A stretch of DNA of 64,000 nucleotides from Hyphomicrobiales bacterium (GTDB taxonomy: Bacteria; Pseudomonadota; Alphaproteobacteria; Rhizobiales; Rhizobiaceae). Each line of letters opens with the position of its first letter. Positions within the stretch are counted from its first letter, which is position 1. The notes below the pieces were generated by a model that saw nothing but the letters and a program-made list of their open reading frames with translations, was not told the origin of the DNA and did not search any database. This document shows, in pieces, positions 1 to 7,900 of the stretch. Where the stretch lies: the NCBI GenBank assembly GCA_900473205.1, contig UCLB01000020.1, positions 305,178-369,177 on the forward strand, in the 5' to 3' direction. The position numbers and the translations under genes were made by a program.

Positions 1-248
1 GTTTTCCTAACACCATGTCTGTTCCTCAAGCTTTGAACATGCACCATCTCTTGGGAGGAAGACGGCGTATGTTCCAGCAACTGGCGGGCGGCCAAGCCCG
101 GCCTAAATCGCTGTTGAGTTTGCAGATCACGCAACGATGGCGCCGCGGCCATCTCTGTGGGCATCACCATGCCAGCACAGGCGCGTCGAAAATCATCCGG
201 CGCAACAATGGGATCGATAGCGCCAAACGGAGAATTGAAACTGAGGGC
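1..248 (-). other. Open minus-strand frame running off the window edge; unassigned
   Basis: On the minus strand a frame is open from a TAA at 249-251 to base 1 (82 codons), with a first ATG at 170 (start residues MVMPTEMAAAP). Its amino-acid mix is more protein-like than the plus-strand frame over the same bases, but codon choice is not strongly biased, no ribosome-binding site is evident and I recognise no family. It may be the 5' end of a gene continuing leftwards or chance. Bases 249-430 hold nothing I can identify. Confidence 0.15.
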
Positions 249-430
249 TTAAAGCCGGGCCGCACATGTCGCGCGACAGATTTGCCGTGCATCAGCACCT
301 GCAAATCAATGCAGAGATTCTGCCAGATGAATGGAAGATGAACAAGAGCAGATGCAGCAAAAAATCATTGTGCGCTGCATTGTGATCGAAACGTCACTGC
401 CAGCTACGGCTCTCAAGTTGGACAGGCCCA

Positions 431-466
431 AAAAGCAAAAGGCCGCAGCTTGCGCCACGGCCTTTC
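431..466 (-). terminator. Rho-independent terminator of tig
   Basis: Read on the minus strand just after the tig stop, an AAAGGCCG stem pairs with CGGCCTTT around a 12-base loop and is followed by TTGCTTTTT. Position and shape fit the end of the trigger-factor transcript. Confidence 0.75.
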
Positions 467-487
467 GAAATGTCTTGAGAAAGAAGC

Positions 488-1960
488 TTATTCAGCGTCG
501 CCTTCGGCGGCCTTCTTCTTGGCAGGAGCCTTCTTCTTAGGAGCGGCTTCTTCGCCTTCAGCGGCTTCGGCCTTCGCAGCAGCCTTCTTCTTGGCGGGCT
601 TCTTCTCAGCCTTGTCGCCTTCTTCGGCGTCTTCAGCCAGCAGCTCTTCCTTCGTTACGGTCTTGTCCGTGACAGAGACTTCTTCGAGCAGCTTGTCGAT
701 GACCTTCTCTTCGAAGATCGGAGCGCGCAGCGAAGCGGAAGCGCCTGGTGTGTTGCGGAAGAAATCGAGGATTTCCTTCTGCTGGCCAGGGAACTGCTGC
801 AACTGCTGGAACAGCGCGCGCTGCATTTCTTCTTCGGTAACTTCTACGCCAGCCTTCTCGCCGATTTCGGAGAGAACGAGGCCGAGACGAACGCGACGCT
901 CGGCAAGCTTGCGATATTCTTCGCGGGCTTCTTCTTCGGTCGTGTCTTCGTCAGCAAAGGTCTTGCCGGACTGTGCGAGATCGGTGTTGATCTGACGCCA
1001 GATGTTGTCGAACTCGGCATCAACCAGACCAGCAGGTGTCTCGAACTGGTAGACTTCGTCCAGCTGGTCGAGGATCTGACGCTTGACCTTCTGGCGTGTG
1101 ATGTTGCTGTACTGGCTTTCGATCTGGCCGCGAACGATTTCCTTCAGCTTTTCAGCCGATTCGAGACCGAGCTTGGTTGCCAGTTCGTCATTGATTTCAA
1201 CGGCGGCTGCAGATGCAACGTCCTTGACGGTGATGTCGAACACGGCTTCCTTGCCAGCAAGTTCTGCAGCAGGATACTCGGTCGGGAAGGTAACGGTGAT
1301 CGCCTTCTCATCGCCAGCCTTGACGCCGACGAGCTGGTCTTCGAAGCCAGGAATGAAGCGGCCCGAACCGATGACCAGTTCTGCATCTTCCGCTGCACCA
1401 CCATCGAACGCAACACCATCGACCTTGCCGAGGTAGTTCATGGTGACGCGGTCGCCTTCGGCGGCCTTGCCCTTCTTGGTTTCGTAGGTACGTGCGCTTT
1501 CAGCGATCTTGAGGATCTGCTCGTTGATTTCGTCTTCGGTGACTTCAACGACTTCGCGCGTAACCTTGATGCCTTCGTTGGACTTCAGCTCGATGGCTGG
1601 AATGACTTCGTAGGCGAGGTTGAATTCAAAATCGGCTTCCGCAGCCAGGATCTTGTCGGCTTCTGCCTGGTCTTCCGTCATGGAGATTGCCGGCTGCGTT
1701 GCGGACTTTTCGCCACGGCCGGAAATGATTTCGGATGGCTTGTCACGAACGAGTTCGTTGACGAGATCAGCCATGATCGACTTGCCGTACATCTTCTTGA
1801 GATGTGCAACCGGTACCTTGCCCGGACGGAAACCGTTGATGCGAACCTTGTCCTTGGCGTCGACCAGGCGCTCGTCGAGGCGAGCCTTCATATCGGCGGC
1901 CGGAATAACGACCTTAATTTCGCGCTTCAGCCCTTCAGCGAGCGTTTCGATAACCTGCAT
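488..1960 (-). CDS. tig: Trigger factor, ribosome-associated chaperone and prolyl isomerase
   Basis: Trigger factor docks at the ribosome exit tunnel and holds nascent chains. The N-terminal ribosome-binding domain carries the signature GFRPGKVP at residues 43-50, followed by an FKBP-type isomerase domain at about 160-245 ([22 protein letters not shown]) and the C-terminal arm domain. The 490-residue length is usual for rhizobia. An ATG two codons upstream (1966) exists, but the GAAGG ribosome-binding site sits 7-8 bases before the ATG at 1960, so the protein should begin [10 protein letters not shown]. The last 50 or so residues are a low-complexity Lys/Ala/Glu tail (repeated PAKKKAAAK type), longer than in E. 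coli. It is monocistronic, with its own terminator. Confidence 0.97.
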   Translation of the reverse strand: MQVIETLAEGLKREIKVVIPAADMKARLDERLVDAKDKVRINGFRPGKVPVAHLKKMYGKSIMADLVNELVRDKPSEIISGRGEKSATQPAISMTEDQAEADKILAAEADFEFNLAYEVIPAIELKSNEGIKVTREVVEVTEDEINEQILKIAESARTYETKKGKAAEGDRVTMNYLGKVDGVAFDGGAAEDAELVIGSGRFIPGFEDQLVGVKAGDEKAITVTFPTEYPAAELAGKEAVFDITVKDVASAAAVEINDELATKLGLESAEKLKEIVRGQIESQYSNITRQKVKRQILDQLDEVYQFETPAGLVDAEFDNIWRQINTDLAQSGKTFADEDTTEEEAREEYRKLAERRVRLGLVLSEIGEKAGVEVTEEEMQRALFQQLQQFPGQQKEILDFFRNTPGASASLRAPIFEEKVIDKLLEEVSVTDKTVTKEELLAEDAEEGDKAEKKPAKKKAAAKAEAAEGEEAAPKKKAPAKKKAAEGDAE

Positions 1961-2152
1961 TTTCATACCTTCACATCATGGCGGCGGTGCTCAGACAGCC
2001 GTTGGTTTACTTTCGAGCACAGCGCCGGAACCTAAATTCACCGGCCGTGGCTATATAAAATCCATGCACAAGCATTTTGCCGGGCAAAAACTGCGCTTGA
2101 GCCAGAGAAGCGGCAAAGCAGATGCTTCACACATTCTTCCCGGCGATTCATG

Positions 2153-2237
2153 TGGTGCGGGTAGAGGGACTCGAACCCCCACAACTCTCGTCGCCAGAAC
2201 CTAAATCTGGTGCGTCTACCAATTCCGCCATACCCGC
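2153..2237 (-). tRNA. tRNA-Leu (anticodon UAG)
   Basis: The minus strand folds as a class II tRNA: acceptor arm GCGGGTA pairs with TACCCGC, the anticodon stem CCAGA/TCTGG holds the loop TTTAGGT with anticodon TAG, a long variable arm follows, and the T loop is GGTTCGAGTCC. The CCA end is encoded. The length of 85 bases and long variable arm are typical of leucine tRNA; it reads CUN codons. Confidence 0.96.
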
Positions 2238-2805
2238 GCTCTTGAATCCTGCATAAACAACATCTGGCACATGAGGCCTTCCGGAGCGCGCGTCTCTATA
2301 TCACCCGTTTTCTGGAGCGCAAAGGAAAAATGACGGTTTTACGTCGCTATTTACGCCGCCTGCCCGGCGAAACCGCTTATTCAGCGATGCCACCGGTGCC
2401 TTCACCTCATATCCTTATGTCATCAAGATATTCTGGCCACCCTGATCAGGATGAGTCGCGCCTGCGTGTACCGTCTTTGACGCATGGCTCCGCCGTGCCG
2501 TAAACATCCCGGACTCGGGATAAAAAGAACGGGTTAAAGCCACACTAAAAACCCGAAAACAGATTGCAAACACAAAAAACACATCAAAAACGCGAGTTTG
2601 CGCCTCTCGTGGCGCAAAAATGGCGTCAAATTATGCATTTGTTAATGATCGAGGCGAGGAATCGCTCGCCGCAATGCGTCTGATGCATAGGTGGCATACT
2701 CCTTTGTCTGTTTTTGTTTCTTCTAAACCGATTATATTCGGGATCAGCAAATGAGTTCGGCGCTGGTCCCAAGCGGCGCTGACAGACGAACCAAAGGAAA
2801 CGACC
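2238..2805. other. 568-base stretch between tRNA-Leu and the first DUF1127 gene
   Basis: No gene over 60 codons is convincing here. It holds one candidate 57-codon frame (listed separately), a short inverted repeat GGCGAG/CTCGCC near 2653-2671, and an AT-rich segment at 2700-2750 that probably carries the promoter of the DUF1127 gene; no clear -35/-10 pair could be fixed. Confidence 0.4.
2330..2503 (+). CDS. Candidate 57-aa small protein, unknown
   Basis: ATG at 2330 follows AAAGGAAAA, a good ribosome-binding site at close spacing, and the frame runs 57 codons to TAA at 2501. The product would start MTVLRRYLRRLPGE and is rich in Arg, Pro and Ser, with no membrane segment or signal peptide. 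It uses a few codons rare in the neighbouring genes (TTA, AGA), which argues against strong expression. I recognise no family. It may be a real small gene in the small-protein nest or a chance frame. Confidence 0.25.
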   Translation: MTVLRRYLRRLPGETAYSAMPPVPSPHILMSSRYSGHPDQDESRLRVPSLTHGSAVP

Positions 2806-2952
2806 ATGAACATCACCCGCTCGCTGAACAACTGGCGCAAGTATCGTCAGACCGTAACTGAACTTGGCCGCATGAGCGACCGCGAACTGAGCGACCTCGG
2901 CATCGGCCGCAGCGACATCCGTCGCGTTGCACGCACCGCAGTCGGCATCTAA
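2806..2952 (+). CDS. DUF1127 small protein (48 aa)
   Basis: This 48-residue protein (start MNITRSLNNWRKYRQ) carries the full DUF1127 (YjiS-like) motif, here MSDRELSDLGIGRSDIRR, preceded by a basic Arg/Lys helix. DUF1127 proteins are small, Arg-rich proteins abundant in alphaproteobacteria; members studied in Agrobacterium and Rhodobacter have been linked to RNA binding or turnover and to stress or phosphate responses, but the role of this copy is not shown by sequence. The ATG follows AAAGGAAACGACC. A strong terminator ends the unit, and a second DUF1127 gene lies 350 bases on. Too short for most automatic callers. Confidence 0.9.
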   Translation: MNITRSLNNWRKYRQTVTELGRMSDRELSDLGIGRSDIRRVARTAVGI

Positions 2953-2999
2953 TATAAAAGAATATCGGCGGCATTCGTCGCCGTGTTGGGTACTGCCCT

Positions 3000-3034
3000 A
3001 AAAAGGTCTTGAGCTTCGGCTCCGGGCCTTTTTC
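3000..3034 (+). terminator. Rho-independent terminator after first DUF1127 gene
   Basis: AAAAAGGTC..GAGC pairs with GCTC..GGGCCTTTTT around a TTCG tetraloop (a few G-T pairs), giving a stable hairpin with a T run, about 50 bases after the stop codon. Confidence 0.8.
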
Positions 3035-3303
3035 GTTTTTGGTACTATGCTTCTGCGCCCGGGCTTTCAGCCGCCCTTGGCACCCTTCCCGCCTCGTTTT
3101 TCCTCAGCCTAAAAAACACGCAGCATCCGGCAAAAGATGCAAAATTAGCCGACACACTGCACAAACGCATGGCAGTCGCCTAAATTCTGCACTCCACATC
3201 AGCGCTCTGCATATGTATATACACATCAACAACAGAGAGCGCAGACAGATGAGCCTCTGCACAGAGTTTAAAAGATTAACAAACAAAGATTGAGGAAACG
3301 ACC

Positions 3304-3447
3304 ATGAACCCTATCCGTATCGCTAAGAACTGGATCAGCTACCGCCGCACAATGAACGAACTTGGCAACCTCTCCAGCCAGGCTCTGAGCGACATTGGCC
3401 TGACCCGTTACGACATCCGTAACGTTGCTTCCCGTTCGTTCCGCTAA
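3304..3447 (+). CDS. DUF1127 small protein (47 aa)
   Basis: A 47-residue paralogue of the gene at 2806: start MNPIRIAKNWISYRR, then the DUF1127 core LSSQALSDIGLTRYDIRNVA. The ATG is preceded by GAGGAAACGACC, nearly the same leader as the first copy, suggesting a local duplication of gene plus translation signal. It ends with its own terminator at 3515. The 350-base spacer and separate terminators make it an independent transcription unit. Function unknown; an RNA-related or stress role is inferred from the family only. Confidence 0.9.
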   Translation: MNPIRIAKNWISYRRTMNELGNLSSQALSDIGLTRYDIRNVASRSFR

Positions 3448-3514
3448 TCAGCGTAAAACGTCTGCCTGCTGACCGACCTCCCACGGATGCAGGCTGACCG
3501 AGCGACAGGTATCG

Positions 3515-3539
3515 AAACGGCGCCTTGTGCGCCGTTTTT
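3515..3539 (+). terminator. Rho-independent terminator after second DUF1127 gene
   Basis: AAACGGCGC and GCGCCGTTT form a perfect 9-bp stem around CTTGT, followed by TT; canonical terminator. Confidence 0.8.
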
Positions 3540-3672
3540 GATTCCGGGAACTCCCCGGAACGAGGCTGCTCCTTGACGGAAGCTAACGACGATTTCGGTG
3601 TTGAGCGCTGATTGCGCGAATGCGACCGCACCCTCTTCACAGCATCATTTTAAAATCGCCCGAATCGCACAC

Positions 3673-3701
3673 TTGACAAATGCTGCCAATTAATAGAACA
3701 T
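3673..3701 (+). promoter_or_regulatory. Possible sigma-70-type promoter of the 61-aa gene
   Basis: A perfect TTGACA at 3673-3678 is followed 17 bases later by GAACAT, a weak -10 match, 26 bases before the ATG at 3727. The -35 is convincing, the -10 is not. Confidence 0.35.
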
Positions 3702-3726
3702 AAAGTGAACAAATGGAGTTGCAGCA

Positions 3727-3912
3727 ATGACAGCAGCAGATAAAACCATTGAACACGCCATGTCTCTGGTCGCCCAGTCCCGCAGCCTCCGCGAACGAGC
3801 GCTTGAACGCCGTCGCGAATTGCAGCGACGCACGGAAATGATGACGGCAAAGCCGGTTTATATTTTGAAGAAGAATGGCGGCAGGCAACTGTCTCTGCGT
3901 CTCGACAGCTAA
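3727..3912 (+). CDS. Small basic hypothetical protein (61 aa)
   Basis: A 61-residue protein with ATG seven bases after GGAG. It is strongly basic, with an Arg/Glu-rich predicted helix in the middle (SRSLRERALERRRELQRR, about residues 18-35) and a short C-terminal segment YILKKNGGRQLSLRLDS. No signal peptide, membrane segment or cysteine. I recognise no family. It lies in the small-protein nest after two DUF1127 genes; the Arg-rich helix would suit nucleic-acid or ribosome binding, which is inference only. Confidence 0.6.
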   Translation: MTAADKTIEHAMSLVAQSRSLRERALERRRELQRRTEMMTAKPVYILKKNGGRQLSLRLDS

Positions 3913-4045
3913 TCGAGCTTTGCAGACATGGTGATGGATCCGATGTGAGAGTTTTGGACGTTCTCCGAGTTCACCGTTGGAAAAACAGGTGGTTTGTAGT
4001 CACGCGCTCACCGGCTGAACTCTCCTCATCGGCTGCTGAAATTGT

Positions 4046-4088
4046 CACAAAAAATCCCGTGCTGGAGTTCACTCCGCACGGGATGTTT
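4046..4088. terminator. Strong bidirectional terminator
   Basis: ATCCCGTGC (4054-4062) pairs perfectly with GCACGGGAT (4076-4084), with an inner GGAGT/ACTCC stem, flanked by an A run on the left and GTTTT on the right. It can end transcripts from both the 61-aa gene (plus) and the secreted 83-aa gene (minus). Confidence 0.85.
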
Positions 4089-4111
4089 TGGAACAATATT
4101 TAGCATTGATA

Positions 4112-4363
4112 TCACTGCATGCGTTGAAGTGCTGACTGTGGTGATGCGACGATGGCCGTTTCCGTCATGCCTGGCAGCCGGTCTGTCTTTCTCAAAACGA
4201 CGACGGGCTTTTGTGCAGGTTCGGTCGGCGGCGTAATGCTGGCAGTTCTAAATTCGCGATCTACAGGTATAGAGGCGTTGATGTTCTGGTGCATAAGGCA
4301 GTCGGCAAATGTCGCAGAAGCGGATAAGCCGATCATGGCTGTGATTACGAGAATTGTCTTCAT
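4112..4363 (-). CDS. Small secreted hypothetical protein (83 aa)
   Basis: The ATG at 4363 follows AAGGGAGAATGAC, a strong ribosome-binding site; an upstream in-frame ATG (4426) lacks one. The product begins with a typical Sec signal peptide (MKTILVITAMIGLSASATFA), leaving a mature peptide of about 63 residues with one Cys and two short segments rich in Thr/Pro and basic residues. I recognise no domain. It is a single-gene unit with a strong terminator. Probably periplasmic; function unknown. Confidence 0.6.
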   Translation of the reverse strand: MKTILVITAMIGLSASATFADCLMHQNINASIPVDREFRTASITPPTEPAQKPVVVLRKTDRLPGMTETAIVASPQSALQRMQ

Positions 4364-4455
4364 GTCATTCTCCCTTCTTTTTATATTAGAAAAATATATT
4401 CTATTATTTGCCTGATTTGGAATCACGCTTTAGTGCTAGGCGGGCGGGTACCGGC

Positions 4456-4617
4456 CTAATTCTTTCGGGCATCAAATGTATTTTTGAGAGAGCGGCGGAA
4501 AATCATCGCAACATACGTTCCTCTGAGCGGTATAATCAGAGGCTTGTATGTAGAGACTGCGGCGCTGTTTGCGGCCTGTAGCGTGCGTCGAGTATCTGAA
4601 CTGTTTTGCGACTTCAT
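4456..4617 (-). CDS. Small hypothetical protein (53 aa)
   Basis: A short frame starting at the ATG at 4617, seven bases after a near-perfect AGGAGAGG. It encodes 53 residues (start MKSQNSSDTRRTLQAANSAA, end LKNTFDARKN), moderately basic, with no signal peptide or membrane helix. The strong translation signal is the main evidence; composition is not decisive and no family is recognised. It lies upstream of the secreted 83-aa gene on the same strand, 92 bases away. Confidence 0.45.
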   Translation of the reverse strand: MKSQNSSDTRRTLQAANSAAVSTYKPLIIPLRGTYVAMIFRRSLKNTFDARKN

Positions 4618-4770
4618 GTCACCTCTCCTTCGTGCAAAACAAACGGAAGGAAAGCTGTTTGGTTCCTGCGCCACGTTAGTAAAGGTTAACAATTATAGCC
4701 AAAATCATTCAACACGCTTTCACAGGCCTGTGAGCGCGTCATCGCTGGCGTATGAAAGGCCAGCAGAAAA

Positions 4771-5682
4771 TCAGATTTCGAGCGTTCCCGTGGCCACGCG
4801 CACGGCATGTCCGCCGATTCTGGCGCGGGAAATCTCGTTTTCCTTTACATCCATGATCAGCTGGATATGCGACGGGCGTCCCATTTCGGCGCCCTGCTCG
4901 ATGAGGATGGGGTAATGCCCGTCCGCAAGACCATCGAAATGGTGAATGGCACCAGACAGCGCCGCCACGGCTGCGCCCGTCGCCGGATCTTCGGCAATGC
5001 CCATATCGGGCGAGAACATGCGGGCGTGAAATTTTGCGGCGTGGTTGACGCCGCCGCGACAGTAAAGATAGGCGGATGTCAGGCGACCCTCGACCAAAGG
5101 TGCCGATTTCACCCAAAGGCCCGCATCGAAATCCACCTCTTCCATGGCGGAGATGTTCTGGATAGGGATCGTCAGAAACGGCACACCTGCAGTCCATATC
5201 GACGAGACGTGATTTTCAAAGCCGATCTGCGATGTGGCAAGGCCCAGCGCATCGGCAATCTGGCCGTGGTCAAGCGGAAGGTGGACGCGGGAGGATTTGC
5301 GCGGCAGATCGAATTCGGCAAAGCTCGCCTCGCCGTCCCGGATGCGAATGGCGCAGCGCACCGGTCCCACCTTCTCTTCCAGCACCGTCACCATGTCGGC
5401 ATCGCCCTGCCCGTGATTTTTCTCGGCAATGGCAATGGCGGCACCCACGGTCGGGTGACCGGCAAAGGGCAGCTCCGAAGCGGGCGTGAAGATGCGCAGC
5501 GATGCCGCATAGGCCGGGTTTTCAGAGTTTCCGACAAAGACGGTTTCGGACAGGTTCATCTCGCGGGCAATCGCCTGCATGGTGGCATCATCGAGGTGAT
5601 CTGTGTCGAACATGACGGCCAGAGGATTTCCGGCCAGTTTCTGGCGTGTGAAAACATCGTAGATACTGTAACTTATCGCCAC
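4771..5682 (-). CDS. PhzF-family isomerase-like protein
   Basis: This 303-residue protein has the two-lobed PhzF/diaminopimelate-epimerase-like fold signatures: N-terminal YDVFTRQKLAGNPLAV, the SETVFV segment with the family's conserved Glu, FAGHPTVG, and C-terminal EDPATGAAVAALSG. Members isomerise small metabolites such as phenazine precursors, but most bacterial copies outside phenazine producers have unknown substrates, and no phenazine genes are nearby. The best start is GTG at 5682, with AAGGAGTGGGAC just upstream; longer frames to 5760 lack a site. It is divergent from nadK, with 208 bases between them. Confidence 0.88.
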   Translation of the reverse strand: MAISYSIYDVFTRQKLAGNPLAVMFDTDHLDDATMQAIAREMNLSETVFVGNSENPAYAASLRIFTPASELPFAGHPTVGAAIAIAEKNHGQGDADMVTVLEEKVGPVRCAIRIRDGEASFAEFDLPRKSSRVHLPLDHGQIADALGLATSQIGFENHVSSIWTAGVPFLTIPIQNISAMEEVDFDAGLWVKSAPLVEGRLTSAYLYCRGGVNHAAKFHARMFSPDMGIAEDPATGAAVAALSGAIHHFDGLADGHYPILIEQGAEMGRPSHIQLIMDVKENEISRARIGGHAVRVATGTLEI

Positions 5683-5890
5683 GTCCCACTCCTTGCCAAT
5701 CTGTCTTCGCACCGCAAACTGCCCGACCTCACCGGCCTCTGCAACCCTGTTTGCTGACACATGGCCAAGAAGCTGTGGACTTCGCCACCGCCTTTGGGCC
5801 GTTTCGCAAGCGCGGCAATATGATCGCCCGAAAGAGCTTGTCCTGACTGCACGTCTTCATGTACCAAAGGTCGTCAACAGGGGTGACGGC

Positions 5891-6664
5891 ATGTCGCATA
5901 CAACTCAGCCTTTATGTTTCGTAGCCTCGACCACGGATGATGCGCAAGCCGCAAGAGACGAGTTGATCAAGCATTACGGCAATGCCCCATTCGATGAGGC
6001 CGACGTCATCGTCGTTCTTGGCGGCGATGGCTTCATGTTGCAGGTGCTGAACGAGACAATGAATTCCGGCAAGCGCGTCTATGGCATGAACCGCGGCTCC
6101 GTCGGTTTCCTGATGAATGATTACCGCATCTACGGGCTTCAGGAGCGCATCGCGGTTGCCACCGGCAATGATTTTCATCCGCTGCGCATGACCACTGTGG
6201 ATGCTGACGGAACCGAGTTTTCGGCCCTTGCCATGAACGAAGTCAGCCTTTTCCGCCAATCCCACCAGGCTGCGAAGCTGCGGGTGGATGTGGATGGCAA
6301 GACACGGCTGGAAGAGCTGATCTGCGATGGCATGATGGTGGCGACACCCGCCGGCTCTACCGCCTATAACTTCTCCGCGCACGGCCCCATCCTGCCGCTC
6401 GAATCCCCGCTTCTGGCACTGACGCCCGTCAGCGCCTTCCGCCCGCGCCGCTGGCGTGGCGCCCTGCTTCCCAATAAGGTGACGGTGGACATCCACGTTC
6501 TGGAAAGCGAAAAACGCCCGGTCAATGCCGTGGCGGATCACACTGAGGTCAAGTCGGTGCAATCGGTCCGCATCGCGCAATCTCAGGATAGAACCGCAAA
6601 AATCCTGTCCGATCCCGACCGATCCTGGTCGGACAGGGTGCTTGCCGAACAGTTTACGAATTGA
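5891..6664 (+). CDS. nadK: NAD kinase
   Basis: A short-form (257-residue) NAD kinase that phosphorylates NAD to NADP using ATP or polyphosphate. Visible signatures are the GGDGFML loop at residues 44-50 (nucleotide/phosphate binding), MNEVSLFR with the conserved NE pair, and DGMMVATPAGSTAYNFSAHGP, the glycine-rich diacylglycerol-kinase-fold motif. The length matches rhizobial PpnK. The ATG at 5891 follows AGGGGTGACGGC; the frame is open further upstream but without family similarity. It is followed after 10 bases by a secreted hypothetical gene, likely co-transcribed. Confidence 0.95.
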   Translation: MSHTTQPLCFVASTTDDAQAARDELIKHYGNAPFDEADVIVVLGGDGFMLQVLNETMNSGKRVYGMNRGSVGFLMNDYRIYGLQERIAVATGNDFHPLRMTTVDADGTEFSALAMNEVSLFRQSHQAAKLRVDVDGKTRLEELICDGMMVATPAGSTAYNFSAHGPILPLESPLLALTPVSAFRPRRWRGALLPNKVTVDIHVLESEKRPVNAVADHTEVKSVQSVRIAQSQDRTAKILSDPDRSWSDRVLAEQFTN

Positions 6665-6674
6665 TGAAACGCCC

Positions 6675-7163
6675 ATGATGAAGACACTCCTCGCCACCAC
6701 ATTTCTCGCTGCCAGCATTTGTTGCGCCCAGGCGCAAACCGCAGACATCGAAGCCCTGCCCGCCTCCACCATTTTCGTAACGAGCAGCGGCATGTGGGAA
6801 CAGGACATGCTGTCGCCCAAGGAAGGCGACGCGAAAACGCCAGCCAACGCTCCCCACACCCGCGGATATTACAAGGTCGTCGCGATCCGGCAGGGCGATG
6901 GCACCGCCAAAATCTACCTCCAGCAAATCGCCTACACCGCCGCTGGCCCAAGCCTCGTCGAAACGGTGGAGCTGGAAGAGTTCACCCAGATGAAGGCCTA
7001 TGTCACGGATATCAGGCCCGAAAGCTCCAGCGGCGCATCTGATGTGCCCGGCCTTTTCGTCACCGTGCACCTCAAGACTGACCCCATGCAGAAGGAAGCC
7101 GATGCATGGACGGTTCTGATCGATGAACTCGGCGACATGAAAATCGAGAAGGCATCTAACTGA
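6675..7163 (+). CDS. Secreted hypothetical protein (162 aa)
   Basis: The protein begins with a clear Sec signal peptide (MMKTLLATTFLAASICCAQA, cleavage near residue 20) and is probably periplasmic. The mature part has alternating hydrophobic and charged residues suggesting a beta-rich domain (GYYKVVAIRQGDGTAKIYLQ; FVTVHLKTDP). No catalytic motif or known domain is recognised. It begins 10 bases after nadK with no strong ribosome-binding site, so translation may be coupled to nadK. Conserved company with nadK is plausible but not shown. Confidence 0.7.
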   Translation: MMKTLLATTFLAASICCAQAQTADIEALPASTIFVTSSGMWEQDMLSPKEGDAKTPANAPHTRGYYKVVAIRQGDGTAKIYLQQIAYTAAGPSLVETVELEEFTQMKAYVTDIRPESSSGASDVPGLFVTVHLKTDPMQKEADAWTVLIDELGDMKIEKASN

Positions 7164-7471
7164 CGCCGTTCATGAAGCTTTTTGGGACTTCCCTCATAAG
7201 GTCGATTTCTTATCAAGTTTTCATATTTTCTGAGCCTCGCATTTGCGATGACGATGATGTGTCGCATAGGTCGAAGATCAAAAGATGCGCGTGCGATTGC
7301 GCCAGGCCACGACCTTTCTTTCACCGCTGCTTCTCAAATGCCAACAACGCATAGGCGATATGTGCGAACGGCCTTGATTTTTTGCCGTTCATGGCTGGAA
7401 ATCGTCCGCCACCATGTTATTTAAGAACAAACGAAGCAGCGGCCTTGAACCGCGTGTGAAAGGAAATGGCC
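7164..7471. other. 308-base intergenic stretch before grxD
   Basis: Mostly AT-richer sequence with no convincing gene. The bolA gene that often precedes grxD in related bacteria is not here. A grxD promoter is expected in 7370-7440 but I could not fix the elements. Confidence 0.4.
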
Positions 7472-7807
7472 ATGAGCGGCATTCACGATATGATCGACGA
7501 CGAAGTGAAGGGTAACGATATCGTCCTCTTCCTCAAGGGCACACCGCAGTTTCCGCAGTGTGGTTTTTCCGGTCAGGTCGTACAGATTCTTGACTATCTC
7601 GGCGTGCAGTACAAGGGCATCAACGTGCTTGCCGACGGTGACCTGCGTCAGGGTATCAAGGACTATTCCAATTGGCCAACCATTCCTCAGCTCTACATCA
7701 AGGGCGAGTTTCTCGGCGGCTGTGACATCGTGAGAGAGATGTTCCAGTCTGGCGAGCTTCAGGATCATCTTCAGGAACAGGGTATCAGCGTCCGCGGCGC
7801 GGCATGA
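7472..7807 (+). CDS. grxD: Monothiol glutaredoxin, CGFS type
   Basis: This 111-residue protein has the monothiol glutaredoxin active site CGFS at residues 30-33 within [13 protein letters not shown], the WPTIPQLY cis-proline motif and the GGCDI glutathione-binding motif. CGFS glutaredoxins bind a [2Fe-2S] cluster with glutathione and pass it to iron-sulphur targets. Two ATGs lie at 7466 and 7472; AAAGGA is properly spaced (7-8 bases) only from the second, so the start is [11 protein letters not shown]. It is ended by its own hairpins at 7812-7876. Confidence 0.95.
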   Translation: MSGIHDMIDDEVKGNDIVLFLKGTPQFPQCGFSGQVVQILDYLGVQYKGINVLADGDLRQGIKDYSNWPTIPQLYIKGEFLGGCDIVREMFQSGELQDHLQEQGISVRGAA

Positions 7808-7811
7808 TTTC

Positions 7812-7884
7812 GGCCGGGTTTTCCGGCCCACCCTACTTATTAAAACTTGTATAGGCGTTGCCCCAAGCAACGCCTTTGCCGTTC
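7812..7884 (+). terminator. Double hairpin ending grxD
   Basis: GGCCGG..CCGGCC at 7812-7828 and AGGCGTTG..CAACGCCT at 7853-7875 followed by TTGCCGTTCTTTT form two hairpins after the grxD stop. The second is the better terminator and shows that the next gene must start downstream of it. Confidence 0.65.
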
Positions 7885-7900
7885 TTTTGGGACAAAGTCT

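Noticed and set aside
7847-7900. Earlier start of the MFS gene
   Set aside because: It would lie inside the grxD terminator hairpin.
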